NCBI GenBank assembly: GCA_051530055.1
Contig: CM121342.1
Coordinates: 248,001 to 312,000 of the forward strand
Source: Neoechinorhynchus agilis
Taxonomy: Eukaryota > Acanthocephala
Length of the DNA stretch: 64,000 nt
Reading direction: 5' to 3'
Positions 1 to 12,200 of this stretch are shown one piece after another; the first letter of the stretch is position 1; each line of letters opens with the position of its first letter. The notes below the pieces were generated by a model, which was not told the DNA's origin, did not search any database, and saw nothing but the letters and a program-made list of their open reading frames with translations. The position numbers and the translations under genes are program-made.

Positions 1-90
1 TCACGTTAGTTTTTGTTACCACGATTTGGTTCACGGATGCACTATTGCTAAAATAGCAAGTGCGATTTAAGTGTAGTGATGAATGGTTGA
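1..90 (+). other. end of external transcribed spacer upstream of 18S
   Basis: These bases match the sequence just upstream of the second 18S copy (about 17912-18001) almost exactly, so they are the 3' end of the 5' external transcribed spacer. No promoter can be identified here because the unit is cut by the window edge. Confidence 0.75.
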
Positions 91-1761
91 TATCTGGTTG
101 ATCGTGCAAGTAATTATATGCTCGTCTCAAAGATTAAGCCATGCATGTGCAAGTTCATACTTCATACGGTTGAAACCGCGAATGGCTCATTAAATAAGTC
201 ATGGTTTATTGGATCATGCGAATCAGATATGGATAACTGTGGAAAATCTAGAGCTAATACATGCCACGTAGCTTCGACTTGCGGAGAAGTGCTTTTATTA
301 GATCAAAGCCAATGACGTCTTAGGGCGTCAGATTGTGCTGACTCTGGGTAAAGTATGCTGATTGCATTGCCTTATTAGGCAGGCGACGTGTCTTCCCTAT
401 CAACTATCGTTGGTAGTTTATACGACTACCATGGTCGTAACGGGTAAGGGGGAATCAAGGTTCGATTCCGGAGAGAGAGCATGAGAAACGGCTGTCACAT
501 CCAAGGAAGGCAGCAGGCGCGCAAATTACCCAATCCCAGATTGGGGAGGTAGTGACGAAAAATAACGATGCCGTAATCTTCGGATTCGGCAATTGGAACG
601 AGAACAATCAAAATCCTTTATCGAGGATCGATTGGAGGGCAAGTTCTGGTGCCAGCAGCCGCGGTAATTCCAGCTCGAATAACGTATGTTAAATTTGCTG
701 CGGTTAAAAAGCTCGTAGTGGGGAGTCAGGAGATGAACTGTGCGCTGTCATGTCATAAAATGACGTGTATAGCATTGCACCAGATTCACTTCTTTAATTT
801 CGCTGCTCCTGCGTCGTCGAAGACCCAATTAAGTTTGGGAGGCGCACTTTAAAGGGAAGGTGATTAACTACTTTGAGAAAATTAGCGTGCTTAACGCAAG
901 CGACTTGCTTGAATACTGTTGCATGGAATAATGAGATAGGACCTTGGTTCTGTTTCGTTGGTTTCCGGAAGCCGAGGTAATGATTGATAGGGATAAACGT
1001 GGGCATTCGTATTGTGGTGTTAGAGGTGAAATTCGATGATCACCGCAGGACGTACAACTGCGAAAGCATTTGCCAAGAATGTTTTCATTAATCAAGAACG
1101 AAAGTTAGAGTTTCGAAGACGATTAGATACCGTCCTAGTTCTAACTATAACCTATGCCAACTGGGCATCTGGCGCTTGCAACAACAAAGCATCGCCAGGC
1201 ACCCCGCGGGAAACCAAAGTTATTGGGTTCCGGGGGGAGTATGGTTGCAAAATCGAAACTTAAAGGAATTGACGGAGGGGCACACCAGAAGTGGAGCCTG
1301 CGGCTCAATTTGACTCAACGCACGAAAACTTACTCGGTCCGAACACCGTGAGGATTGACAGGTTGACAGCTCTTTCTTGATTCGGTGGGTGGTGGTGCAT
1401 GGCCGTTCGTAGTTGGTGGAGTGATTTGTCTGGTTTATTCCGATAACGAACGAGACTCTAGCCTATTAATTGGTGTGACGAGCAAGCCCTCATATCATTC
1501 TTGTTATTGAGTGGTAACGCCGTCAAAACGCTTCTTAGAGGGACAAGTGTCGTGAGGCACTCGAAGTTGAGCAATAACAGGTCGGTGATGCCCTTAGATG
1601 TTCGGGGCTGCACGCGCGCTACAATGGAGGCTTCAAAAGGCATTCCTGTTTCGAAAGGAACAGGGAATCATAAATGGCCTTCACGATTGGGATCGGAGAT
1701 TGTAATTATTCTTCGTGAAAGAGGAATTCCTAGTAAGCGCGAATCATTATTTCGCGTTGAC

Positions 1762-1805
<44 letters not shown>

Positions 1806-1891
1806 CGAATGGTTTAGTGAGGTTTTCGGATAGATTGCATGGTGCCACAAGTGCAACTGCGAAATCTAAAAGTTTACCGAACTTAACCATT

Positions 1892-1947
<56 letters not shown>

Positions 1948-1948
1948 C
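91..1948 (+). rRNA. 18S small-subunit rRNA, unit 1
   Basis: RNA of the small ribosomal subunit, made by RNA polymerase I. The 5' end has the conserved CTGGTTGAT block. Universal blocks follow: GTGCCAGCAGCCGCGGTAA near 650, AAACTTAAAGGAATTGACGG near 1256, GTACACACCGCCCGTCGCTA near 1778, and a 3' end of GTAGGTGAACCTGCGG-AAGGATCA. The length of about 1.86 kb is normal for animals. Several conserved positions differ from the second copy at 18002 (GATCGTGCAAG against GATCGTGCCAG; the block near 1280), so this copy carries mutations or consensus errors. Ends are placed by homology and may be off by a few bases. Confidence 0.95.
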
Positions 1949-2257
1949 AGAGAGATAGGTAGCACCTTCAAAAGTGTTGCCACACACATAACACGCGTGC
2001 CACGTTTCTTAAGGTGGTCGTTGACTATCGTCATGAGCTGGCAACGTGGTTGAATACGCGTTTGTAATCGTCACAGTTGTGACTATATTCAAAAAACAGT
2101 GGGATCTTGGTAGTGACGTAGAGACAGTTGTGGTCGTGGTGGTCGTCGTCATCGTGAGTCTTTGTAAACCAAAGGTCATGATGGTGTGGTCGCGTACGTG
2201 TGCACAAGATGCGCACGTTCGAAGGCATGATGTTAATATATATAAATACATACAGTG
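1949..2257 (+). other. internal transcribed spacer 1, unit 1
   Basis: Spacer between 18S and 5.8S, about 309 bp. It contains a GTGGTCGTCGTC-type simple repeat near 2130-2155. It lacks a stretch of about 50 bp that is present at 19930-19985 in the second unit, so the two ITS1 copies differ by an indel. The open frames crossing it on both strands are by-products of the simple repeat. Confidence 0.85.
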
Positions 2258-2411
2258 TGCGGTGGATCACTTGGACCGTCGTTCGATGAAGAACGCCGCA
2301 AAGTGCGATAAGTTCCGCGAAATACAGATCTCCTGGAACGGAAAATGTTCGAACGCAAATGGCGACTGTGAATACAATATTCGCAGCCACATCCGACTGA
2401 GTAACGTTTAA
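2258..2411 (+). rRNA. 5.8S rRNA, unit 1
   Basis: 5.8S rRNA of the large subunit. It has the diagnostic GCGGTGGATCACTTGG start and the CGATGAAGAACGC block, followed by TTCGAACGCAAATGGC. Elsewhere it is divergent from the usual animal sequence, for example GAAATACAGA (GAAATGCAGA in unit 2) where most animals have GAATTGCAGA. About 154 bp, normal size. The second copy is at 20231-20384. Confidence 0.92.
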
Positions 2412-2751
2412 TGCTAAAGTGAGCAAGTGTGGGTGAATGTCAATGGAAATTGATCTTCTGATCGTTGCCATTGACTTTACGGTTACTGCGTTTGCCTCTG
2501 GGTGACGCGCAGGAAACTAAGATAAGGTAAATGAGAAAAAATTATTGCAGAGATGCCACTGCTAATATAGTTATGCAACACGTGAATCAATACTGTTGAC
2601 GGTGAAAGGGTTCTATAATTGTGAAGGTATTTGAGTCGGTTAAATATTGATCGTGCGTTCTACTTTCGAGTAGATGATGATGAGTTGTGTAAGATGAGGA
2701 GAGTACACGTTGTTGCATCATACTTTTATTAGCAGAATTGGCATGAAAGTC
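2412..2751 (+). other. internal transcribed spacer 2, unit 1
   Basis: Spacer of about 340 bp between 5.8S and 28S, nearly identical to 20385-20720. No other feature seen. Confidence 0.85.
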
Positions 2752-5331
2752 ACGTTCTCAGTTCGGATGGGAGAATTCGCTGAACTTAAGCATATCAATA
2801 AGCGGAAGAAAAGAAACCAACAGGGATTCCCATAGTAATGGCGAATGAACAGGGAATAGTTCATAACTGAATCGCGCTGACTTGTCAGCTGCGAATTGTG
2901 GTGTACGATCAGTTTGTGGGTTCAGTTGCGTGGTAATAAGTCCAGGTTAAATACGGCTTTGGCCGAAGAGGGTGATAGTCCCGTATTTGCTACGCCTTGA
3001 CTACTGTTCCCTAGAACTGATTTGTGAGTCGAATTGTTTGAGATTGCAATTCAAATATGTGTGGTAAACTCCATACAAAACTAAATATGACGGCGGTGCC
3101 GATAGCGAAGAAGTACCGTGAGGGAAAGTTGAAAAGGACTTTGAAAAGAGAGTTAAATAGTACGTGAAACTGCACATTGAAAAGCAAATGGGTACGCATA
3201 AGGTTCGGTCTTGGCAATTCAGATGTGTTATCTGCTGGTACATACACACACTCGTGTATGTGTACTGCAGCGTCCATCGCAATTTGTTGGCTGACGCTCT
3301 GCATGACTTTGCCTCTGCCGCAGACGCGTTGAACTTCACCTATTGACTTTGTCGATATTGGTGAATTGACATTGGATGAGTTCGCAAGAGCACATATCTA
3401 TGTGGTGGTCAAATTGCCTTTGCAGGCAACGGTCGGTTGAGGTTGAGTTTTTAAACTAAAATTGAGAATTCCAATGACGTAATCGCCAGCATCGTTGGAT
3501 TCTTTCGGTGTTGTTTCACTCACTGTTAGGCTTGTTCGTCGATGTTGATTGCGGATTCAGTCGGATGTTCGAGAAGATAATGCGGGTAAAACGGCGGCAT
3601 CATTTGAACCGTCTTGAAACACGGGCTAAGGAGTTCAACAAATGCGCGAGTTATCCAGATCAATAAAGCTGGATAGCATAGTTAACGCGAGTTTGTTAAT
3701 GATTGTGATAACCAGCTGCGGTTATTGGCCGTTAGCCGGGTCATCACCTATGATGGATGGCACATGCAAGGTACTGTTGGTTATTGTTCGCAATTGAGCG
3801 TACATGTTGAGACCCGAAAGATGGTGAACTATGCCTGAGTAGGATGAAGCCGGAGGAAACTCTGGTGGAGGTCCGTAGCGTTTTTGACGTGCAAATCAAT
3901 CGTCAGATTTGGGTATAGGGGCGAAAGACTAATCGAACCATCTAGTAGCTGGTTCCCTTCGAAGTTTTCCCCAGGAAAGCTGGTGTTGCATAAGACAGTT
4001 TTATCTGGTAAAGCGAATGATTAGAGGCATTGGGGACGAATTGTCCTCGACCTATTCTCAAACTTTAAATGGGTAATAAGCTCGGTCACTTCTTCACAGT
4101 TGCTTATGCTGCTGCTGAGTGTCGGGTGTAAATGCGATGGCACCAAGTGGGCCATTTTTGGTAAGCAGAACTGGCGATGTGGGATGAACCAAACGTTGAG
4201 CTAGGGTGCCAAAAGTGCCTCTCATGAGATACCATGAAAGGTGTCAGTCGATATTGACAGCAGGACGGTGGCCGCAGAAGTAGGAATCCGCTAAGGAGTG
4301 TGTAAAAACTCACCTGCCGAATCGACTGGCTCTGAAAATGGATGGCGCTGGAGACGTATATCCATGCTTGACCGTCGATGCCAGACACAAATGTACAAAT
4401 GGCTTGACGTGTAGAAGGGCGTATGCGGTGGTGTTGAAACTTGCACCGTGAGGTGGAGTGAAGCCGCCGCTAGTGCAGATCTTGGTGGTAGTAGCAAGTA
4501 TTCAAATGAGAGCATTGAAGACTGAAGTGGAGAAAGGTTCCATGTGAACAACATTTGGACATGGATCAGCCGATCCTAAGAACACGTGCAAATTCGTGAT
4601 TAAGCGTGTTGCATTGCGCAATACAATCGAAAGGGAATCGGGTTAATATTCCCGAGCCAGGATGCGGTTTATGCTTGATCTATTCAGATGTTCTTCTTGG
4701 GCAGATGATGTTCAGCATAAGTGGTGACACGAGCAATCCCAGAGAATAACTATACGAAGTCTGGGGAAGAGTTTTCTCTTCTTTGTTAGGAACTTTATCC
4801 CTGGAATTAGATCGTCTGTTGATAGGGTACACGTTCCGTAATGCAGCGCGATTCCTGCGATGTACCGAGCGCTTCGTATTGTCGTTGAAAATCTGGGTGC
4901 GAGAATATTCAGACCGTACCTGTTCGTACTGATTTCCGCAGCAGGTCTCCAAGGTGAGTAGCCTCTAGTCGATAGGGAAACGTAGGCAAGGGAAGTCGGC
5001 AAATTAGATCCGTAACTTCGGAAAAGGGATTGGCTCTACAAGCTGAGCTGGCCGGGCTGTCGCGAGAAGCGGTATGTTGTCGACTCTTGGATCTGTCTCA
5101 GTTATTTGCTCTTGCGAAAGAGTCGATTTCGAGGACGGAACTTGGTGCTGCGTACTGTGGGCAGCGATAGAGATGCACCGTTTTTGTTCGGCGTATCCAA
5201 ACGGGCACGCTCGCTTCTTGCGCGGTTATTTGATCAACGTTAAACAGCTGGCTTAGAGCTGGTATTTAACAAGGGGAATCCTACCGTTTGATTAAAACAA
5301 AGCATTGCGATAGCTGTAATCTGTGTTGACG

Positions 5332-5362
<31 letters not shown>

Positions 5363-5415
5363 TAAAGTGAAGAAATTAATTTAAGCGCGGGTAAACGGTG
5401 GACGTAACTATGACT
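2752..5415 (+). rRNA. 28S rRNA, 5' part, unit 1 (interrupted)
   Basis: 5' two-thirds of the large-subunit rRNA. It begins with the conserved CGCTGAACTTAAGCATATCA block near 2779 and continues to the R2 target region GCGCGGGTAAACGG near 5385, then GTAACTATGACT. The gene is interrupted there by a retrotransposon. In an intact gene the TAGCCAAATG block follows directly; here it appears at 9154 and again at 14001. A 28S broken in this way is not expected to give functional rRNA. Confidence 0.93.
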
Positions 5416-8400
5416 TTCCCTAAAGCAATATACAACGCAACTGAACTTCGAAAGGCCATGGTTATATCCCCTCCACCGGGAACACGTGCTTCCTCCACTT
5501 CAGATATTCCGCAACAAAACGACCAAGGAACTCAACAGCAGTCGCAACAGCTGGTTGAAGCTCAGCAAACAACAGCATCTTTGAAGAAAGCTACTGATGA
5601 TACGTGCTCAATAAAGATCGCCTACCCTATCACCTCGGAAAAACCATTGGAGTGCACACTTTGTTTCTTTTACGCGATAGGAAAAACGAAGCACAGGATT
5701 TTCAGGGAACATTTGGGTTCTTCTCACAATCGAGGCGTTATTAGTTGGTCATGCCCAGTCTGTTCGGAATATAGTAACTCGGAGGCCGGAAGCGTGGCGA
5801 CCCACTTGAGGAAGTGCAAATCGAAACATTGCAACAAGTACCGAAGCATCTTAGAAAAGGATAGCGGATCAGCTAGTTCATCTTTGCGGCGCACTGAGGT
5901 TGAAATCAGTTATAATGGTAATGTGCTGCCAGCAAAGTGCGGTGTCTGTGGACTTAGTGTCGCTGGGCTCGGGCAGTGGTCGGAAATCGAGGATCATATA
6001 CGGAATGCGCACGGAGTAAAGTCCTTAACGTTTGTTTGCGCCTCTTGCAACAGTGAAAAACTTGCCTCTATTGTATCAGCACGCGCTCACTACACACATT
6101 GCTCCCGACGCCTCACAAAAGTCAAGGATGGAGTTTCTAATGTGGACAACGCTCTGGGTTGCGGCAATCGGGATAATCTTGGGAGCGCTGAGCGGAACCA
6201 TGAACCGATTCGATCAAGGCAGAACAGCGCTCTTCAGAATTCGTTCATGGCTGATTGTGATGTTGCAACTGAATGCGTTGATGTTCCAATTTTATCACCA
6301 ACCTCATCTTGCGTTGACGTTCAATTTGGATCACCTACCTCACCTTGCGTTAATGTTCAAATTGGATCACCTACCTCATCTTTCCGGTCTACCTCATCAA
6401 CCAAATCATCTACCTCGTCCAACCATACAAATGTTATGATTGAATCCGGAGATCCCATCCCGATGGTCGCTCAAAGTATATCCGCTCCTCACTTGACAGT
6501 CTTTACAGTTGCTGAGGCTTATGATTTCTTTCTGTCGTGTTTGAACTCTCCCCGGTTACATCAACGATATTCTCTTTTCTTAAAGTCTATGGCTTCGCTG
6601 CTCCGTGATCAGCGACTCGATTTCGATCAGGCATTGCTGGATGAAGTCTATAGAATTTATTCTAACTACCTGTGCTGTGGGAACGGTAAAATTCAGTCGT
6701 CCTTTACATCTGCGTCGAAATCGTTGGGCTTGAAGATTATAAAAATTAAGAAATCAAGCAGGATGAGTTTAAGCGCGGTTGCTTTTCATGTGCACTGTAA
6801 TCCCGCGCAAGGACACATCGTACACAGAAAGGTCTTGGCTAGCATTCTGGACGATAGCTGCTATTACGAGTCGGTTATGAAGTACATTACCGATACGTCC
6901 CTTTCACTAGACGTACTGACGAATCATTTAAAAAGAGGTGACATTGTTTCCGACTTATTGGTGCTATGGGCTGCTGCTAATGTGTACAATTGCGATTTCG
7001 TTGTGTACAAGCCCGATGGTCAACATATTAGAATTCGCTCGCGACGCACCTCTACCCAGTGTTTTCCTTTGTGGCTAGAGGACTCCAATTTACTTCCTTG
7101 CGTGCGCAGCCGCGCCCTCAACCGTGCACAGAAACGTTTATTAAATCGTAGGCGCAGTCGTGCGCTTTATTTTGCCAACACGACACAACTCGCAAATGAG
7201 ATATTTCGGGACGTTTCTTTGAATGATTGTAAGATGTCAGCGACTGAGATTGACTCTCATTTTCGCAATTTATTTGAGCTCCCTCGTGATGAACCTAGTG
7301 CAAAAGATACATGCGAATCAAGTGAAACAAGTGAATTTGTCCAATCTCCGTGGTCAGTTGTTACTGCAGATGAAATCTTCTCGGCGATGAGTGGTATTAA
7401 GCCGTGCAGCTCAGTCGGAGTGGATCGAATTAACATTCGTCAAATTAAAGCCTACGATAGGCTCATGGTTGGACCGATTTTAATTTTCAACATTGCGCTT
7501 CAAGTTGGGTCTCCGCCCACAGCTTGGGCTGAAAATAAGACTGTACTCATTCCCAAGAATGGAGCTGACGCTCAAAAGCTAAATTCGATCAGTGGGTGGC
7601 GGCCTATTACGATATCATCCGTACTAATGAGAATATTTCACCGTGCGATCTTATCGCGAATGCGGAAATCTGTCGAGCTGGAAGATAGTCCGGACAAGTG
7701 TCGATCATACTCCCAGTGCTACATCCATGGCAAACTGATCATTAATCACACTCCTTTCTTAAGTGTGGAGAGTAAGATGATATTACCGATTCTCGATGGT
7801 GAACCAGTTAAATATCTAGGAGGGAAGCCGTGGTATAGTACAAAGAAAGAGGATGTAATATGCCAGATTAATGATGTGTTCAGTCGCACAAAAAAAGCTC
7901 AGATCAGTCCAATTCAATCCGCGCATCTACTTAATGACTATGCGTTACCAAAAATTATTGAGGCGCTAGAGAGCTCACATGATGTATCGACAACGGCAAT
8001 TGCGGCGATTGACAACTACTGGCGTACTCAAGTGAAACGGTTGCTATTCCTTCCTGCGTTTCTTAACAATGGTGCATTTAATTTGCCTTTAAATCAAGGT
8101 GGACTCGGGTTTAGATCTATCCTCCATGAGGTATTAACGAGTCGACAAAGGGCACTCAAGGAGATGATGAAGCGTTATCCTGGACTCGAACGATACGTTC
8201 CATCGGCAGAGCTTAGTGCGGATGATAGTACTAAACGTGAATTTCACGAACGGCTTAAGTTAGATTGGAGAGCAGCCACAACACAAGCCCTGGGTGCCAC
8301 TCATTTTTTTTAGGGAAAACATGATAGAAGGCTACTATCTTTCCGGTATAGACAAGGAGCGCACCAAACATATGTTGAAAGCGTGAAGTTACGCCTGCAG

Positions 8401-8997
8401 CTCCTCGACGTTGGTGTGGTATTATCCAGAATGGACAAACAACGAACCAGTAGGTGCCGACATTGCCAAAAAAGTGAAGAATCTTGCCTCCATGTAACTT
8501 GCGAGTGTCCCAAAATTACGAGGGCGATGATAAAAAGGCACGATGCAGTGCAGGCAAGGCTTATTTGGGCAATAAACAAAATGAATCACAATACCTTTTA
8601 TATTTTCACGGAGAATCAGTATCACGATGAAAAGGGCGACTTGTTCAAGCCGGACATTATATTACTTGACAAGAAACTAGGGCGTGCTAGTATAGTGGAT
8701 GTAGCCGTGTATTATGAAACGCACCAGTCGCGCGCGGAAGAAATTATCAAGCAAAAAGAAAGTAAATACCTTCCAATACGCGGGGCAGTAGCAAACCGAC
8801 TAAACATACCTTCCACCAATGTAGGCACTATCGGGATCGCTGTAGGCGCTCGTGGAAGCTACTCGTCAACCGTACTAAAGAGGCTTAAACGGTTCAACTT
8901 AAGCATTGGAACCGCGTTAAATATGTGCCAGACAGCAGCAGCGAAAACGCAAGAAGTCGACCACGTTTTCATGGATAGAAGGTTTATTCATTCATAA
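5410..8997 (+). pseudogene. R2-like ORF, RT core deleted, one in-frame stop
   Basis: The frame opens at an ATG lying in the 28S flank (5410) and runs to TAG at 8311. It continues in the same frame to a stop at 8995, so one nonsense codon separates the two parts; it aligns with a serine in copy 2. Domains in order: four zinc fingers (ECTLC...HLGSSH, WSCPVC...HLRKC, AKCGVC...HIRNAH, FVCASC...HYTHC; about 5650-6105), a low-complexity linker, an OTU-like domain without catalytic Cys (about 6727-7080), and the start of the reverse transcriptase. About 170 residues, including the YADD catalytic motif, are missing around 7680 in frame. The thumb region, a CRHC...HVTCEC knuckle and a KPD...VDVAVYYET endonuclease follow. 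Confidence 0.9.
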
Positions 8998-9153
8998 TAA
9001 ACAGGAAACATTGATCAGGATTAATAACAACCTTAAAATAAGAATTGGAAACATGTAATCGATAACAAATGTTAGCAACACAAGCAATTTCAACGTATTA
9101 AGTGCAATTTAAATGAACCTATAATCGAAATAATTTCCTAATAAATTTGTGAC
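5416..9153 (+). mobile_element. R2: R2-like non-LTR retrotransposon, copy 1 (internally deleted)
   Basis: Inserted at the classical R2 site of 28S: the left flank is CTATGACT and the right flank TAGCCAAATG, with the 3' junction at 9153/9154. R2 elements insert by target-primed reverse transcription at this site. There is essentially no 5' UTR, because the frame is open from the junction. The 3' UTR is about 156 bp and ends TAATAAATTTGTGAC, close to the end of copy 2. The coding region lacks most of the reverse transcriptase and has one stop codon, so the copy cannot move on its own. A further R2 element follows after 92 bp of 28S. Confidence 0.93.
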
Positions 9154-9185
<32 letters not shown>

Positions 9186-9245
9186 TGCATGAATGGATTA
9201 TTGAGATTCCTACTGTCCCTGTCTGCAGCCTAGCGAAACCACAGC
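9154..9245 (+). rRNA. 28S fragment between two R2 elements
   Basis: This 92-bp piece begins TAGCCAAATGCCTCG and ends in GCGAAACCACAGC. It is the part of 28S immediately downstream of the R2 cut site and recurs nearly identically at 14001-14092. It shows that copy 1 was inserted in a normal target and that the target's downstream half now occurs twice. Confidence 0.9.
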
Positions 9246-12200
9246 TTCAAGGTACAGATGCTTTCTGGAGACGGAGAGCGATATCCTCCATCGATCGGAA
9301 GGCTCCATTGATAGGGAAAAATACGTTTCCAACAAATTACTTACGTTCACGGACGCGCTAAGATTCCTTCATAAGCCCATAGCTCCAAAATCGCACATTT
9401 CATAGGCGAACAAAAAGAACGATACAGGAACATGGAGGCAGCTTTAGGAAACGGGCAGCAATTTATAATGTGCAAAAAAACGAAAGAATTATTGTTTGCG
9501 TAATCATTTAGCGCGCGTTTAAAATTTTATCACTGTTTTTTAATCGAAAAATAATTTATGAGGAGTAACCATGTAATGTGCTTTTCGAAAGTCTATTTAA
9601 ATTAACTGCGATTTTAATCGTCTTCTTAAGTGTTTTTTAATGTTTTTTCAAATGAAAATTTATAATCGATTTTTAAAGCTGGTAGAATAAAAAATTTAAT
9701 CAGGTGAACCGATTGGTGCCGTAATTAGATACGTTAAAAATCACTACGTTATAAAAAAGGATGCAGCATCCAAAAATTTGCAACCTATCTTTGCCGTGGA
9801 GAATGACAAACGGCCCCCTTATCTTAAAAAGGTTCACTTAATCTCGGAGAAGAGATTACCTATAACATGGGTCTGCCAAGTCCACGGCAAGTTCAGACAC
9901 GGTGTACCTGGGAGCTTAGGAACCCACCTGCGTCCAATGGCATTATAAAGAACTCGAATTTATTTAAGAGTTTGATGCAGAGTGAGACCGGTCAACAAAG
10001 TAGTGCAGCAGTAAAGAACGAAGCAGTGATTACTTACGGGGGAAATTCGAGACCTGCAACGTGCCCCGTATGCGATGTTTGCTTTTCGGGTCTGGGCCAG
10101 TGGGGTGCCCTCGAGTGTCACCTACGCACCGCCCACTTATCCAGGAGCATCTCCTACGCGTGTGGTTCGTGTGTGGTTCGGGTCTCTTCAACGATAACTT
10201 CTATGCGGTCTCACTTTACTTATTGTGTTAGGCGGGCAGATTATTCCATTCAACCGAGCGATGATGAGTCCTTGCAAATCCGCTCCGCCCACAGCGCTTT
10301 GCGTGCACGCACTGTGCGCGAATGTGACGCCGCACCTTCTCCTCCCGCGAGTGGTACAAGTGCCTCATGGAACGACAAGTCGGAGAATATCCCGAACTTA
10401 TCTTCCGATTCTACCGAAATTGTGGCGCAGAGTCATGGTGATTTGTCGCCTGCCACCTTCGCGCCTCATATATTTTGCAGTGATACGCCCGGCCATTCTG
10501 CTACTTTGGTACCGTCCCGGCTCCTGCCTGCAGAGGCAAAATGCGCTGACTCTTCGATTGTGCGTCGTGCCTCGTTAAGGGGAAATTCGTTGGGGTCTTC
10601 TGGTGATTATTTAGAAAGTGAGGCGGTCGACAACCATTTAGTAGATGATCCGGACTTATTTCAAAGGGACAAGTGGGGCCAAACTTCCTCTACGTCGTTT
10701 GAAGGAGCGTCTAAGAACAAGATTTCTTCCATTTTCAGGACCGGTTTTTACGGGTCTTCCGGGTCGAGCCAGCACATTTCAATATCAGCCTTCACGCCAG
10801 AGGAAGCAGTTGAGCTAATCGAAAGCATCCTACCGTTGAGTCTGCATCCCCGCTATAGGGCATTCCTGGAGAGGGAGAGAGATTTCTTGTCTGAAGTTGG
10901 TGGTTTTACATCGCAAGTGCACCTAGACACCCTATGTGAAAGGTACACTCAGTATCTCAAGTGCGGAAAGGGAGTGATTCAGAATATACCAATCTCGAGG
11001 GCTAAGGCTAGCGGCTTATGTATAGTGAAAATTAGGAAAACCGCGACGATGGCACTGTCCGCAGTATCTTTCTTCGTATATAATAATCCACACTGTTGGC
11101 GAAAGGTCAGCAGAGAAATTTTAGAAGAAATTACAACGAATACTAAGGTCTATCTTGAGTTGGCAGAGTCGGTACCGGATTGTAACTTGGCGCTCGATGA
11201 TATGGTAAAGGACCTGAAAGCGGGTAGGGTCTCCTCCCCTCATTTTATACTACAGGCTGCAGCCAACCGCTTTGGATTAGACTTTGTATTGCATTCCGAT
11301 GTCGATGGCGTTAAAGTTAGGTTGAGGTCAACGCGCGGATCTAAGCAGTCTCGTAATATCTGGATCGACGACGCGGGGGTTTATCCCTGTACCAGGATTC
11401 GCGGTCTGAATCGGTTTCAGAGCAACGTGCTTAGAGCCAGGAGGAACAGAGCACTCTACTTTGCAAACACTTCTCGCCTAGCCGCCGAGCTGCTGAATGA
11501 CACTAAGAACGCATCCTGCATGATCTCAAAGAAGGAACTAGAAAATCACTTTCGCAGTCTATTCGAGCAACCACATGAATCGGAAACACAAATCTTGGGC
11601 GAGTGGGAACAAGTTCTTTTTGACGCGGTCAGTGTAGAGGAGATAAGACGGTGCTTTGCAGGGATGAAGGTGGGCTCCGCTTCCGGCCCAGACCGGGTTA
11701 CAATCAGAGAGATAAGAGCATTCGACCCTTATATGGTAAGCTTATGTATTCTCCTCAATGCTTGTCTTCAGGTTGGCAGCCTGCCGACACAATGGAACGG
11801 ATCAAAAACAATACTATTACCAAAAAACGGATCGAACCAGCAGATGCTGAGAGACATAAAGAATTGGCGTCCAATCTCAATCTCGTCAATTTTATCGAGA
11901 ATCATGAGCCGCGTTTTGCTCACTAGATTAAGGGATACTTGCTCTCTCGACATGGGTCAAACGGCATTCGGTCACTCTGCGTGCTATGCAAATATTATGT
12001 CCCTCAGAGCTATAATCCGTGCTAAGCGTGACCTCCGTAAGCCTCTAGCTGTGGCTATTCTGGACGTGAAGGCAGCATTCGACTCGGTGGCACACGAGGC
12101 TGTGAGTAGAGCCCTGATTGACAAAGGGTGCCCTCCATATTTACACAGAATTGTCACTGCGTCATTGTCCCAGAGCCACACAACCATTCAGATGAGAGCT

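Noticed and set aside
118..1764. Many short ORFs within 18S and 28S
   Set aside because: rRNA genes are not translated; no coding signature beyond chance.
2009..2471. ORFs of 121-146 codons on both strands in ITS1/5.8S/ITS2
   Set aside because: They lie over rRNA and a GTCGTC-type simple repeat; low-complexity Val and Thr runs show they are not genes.
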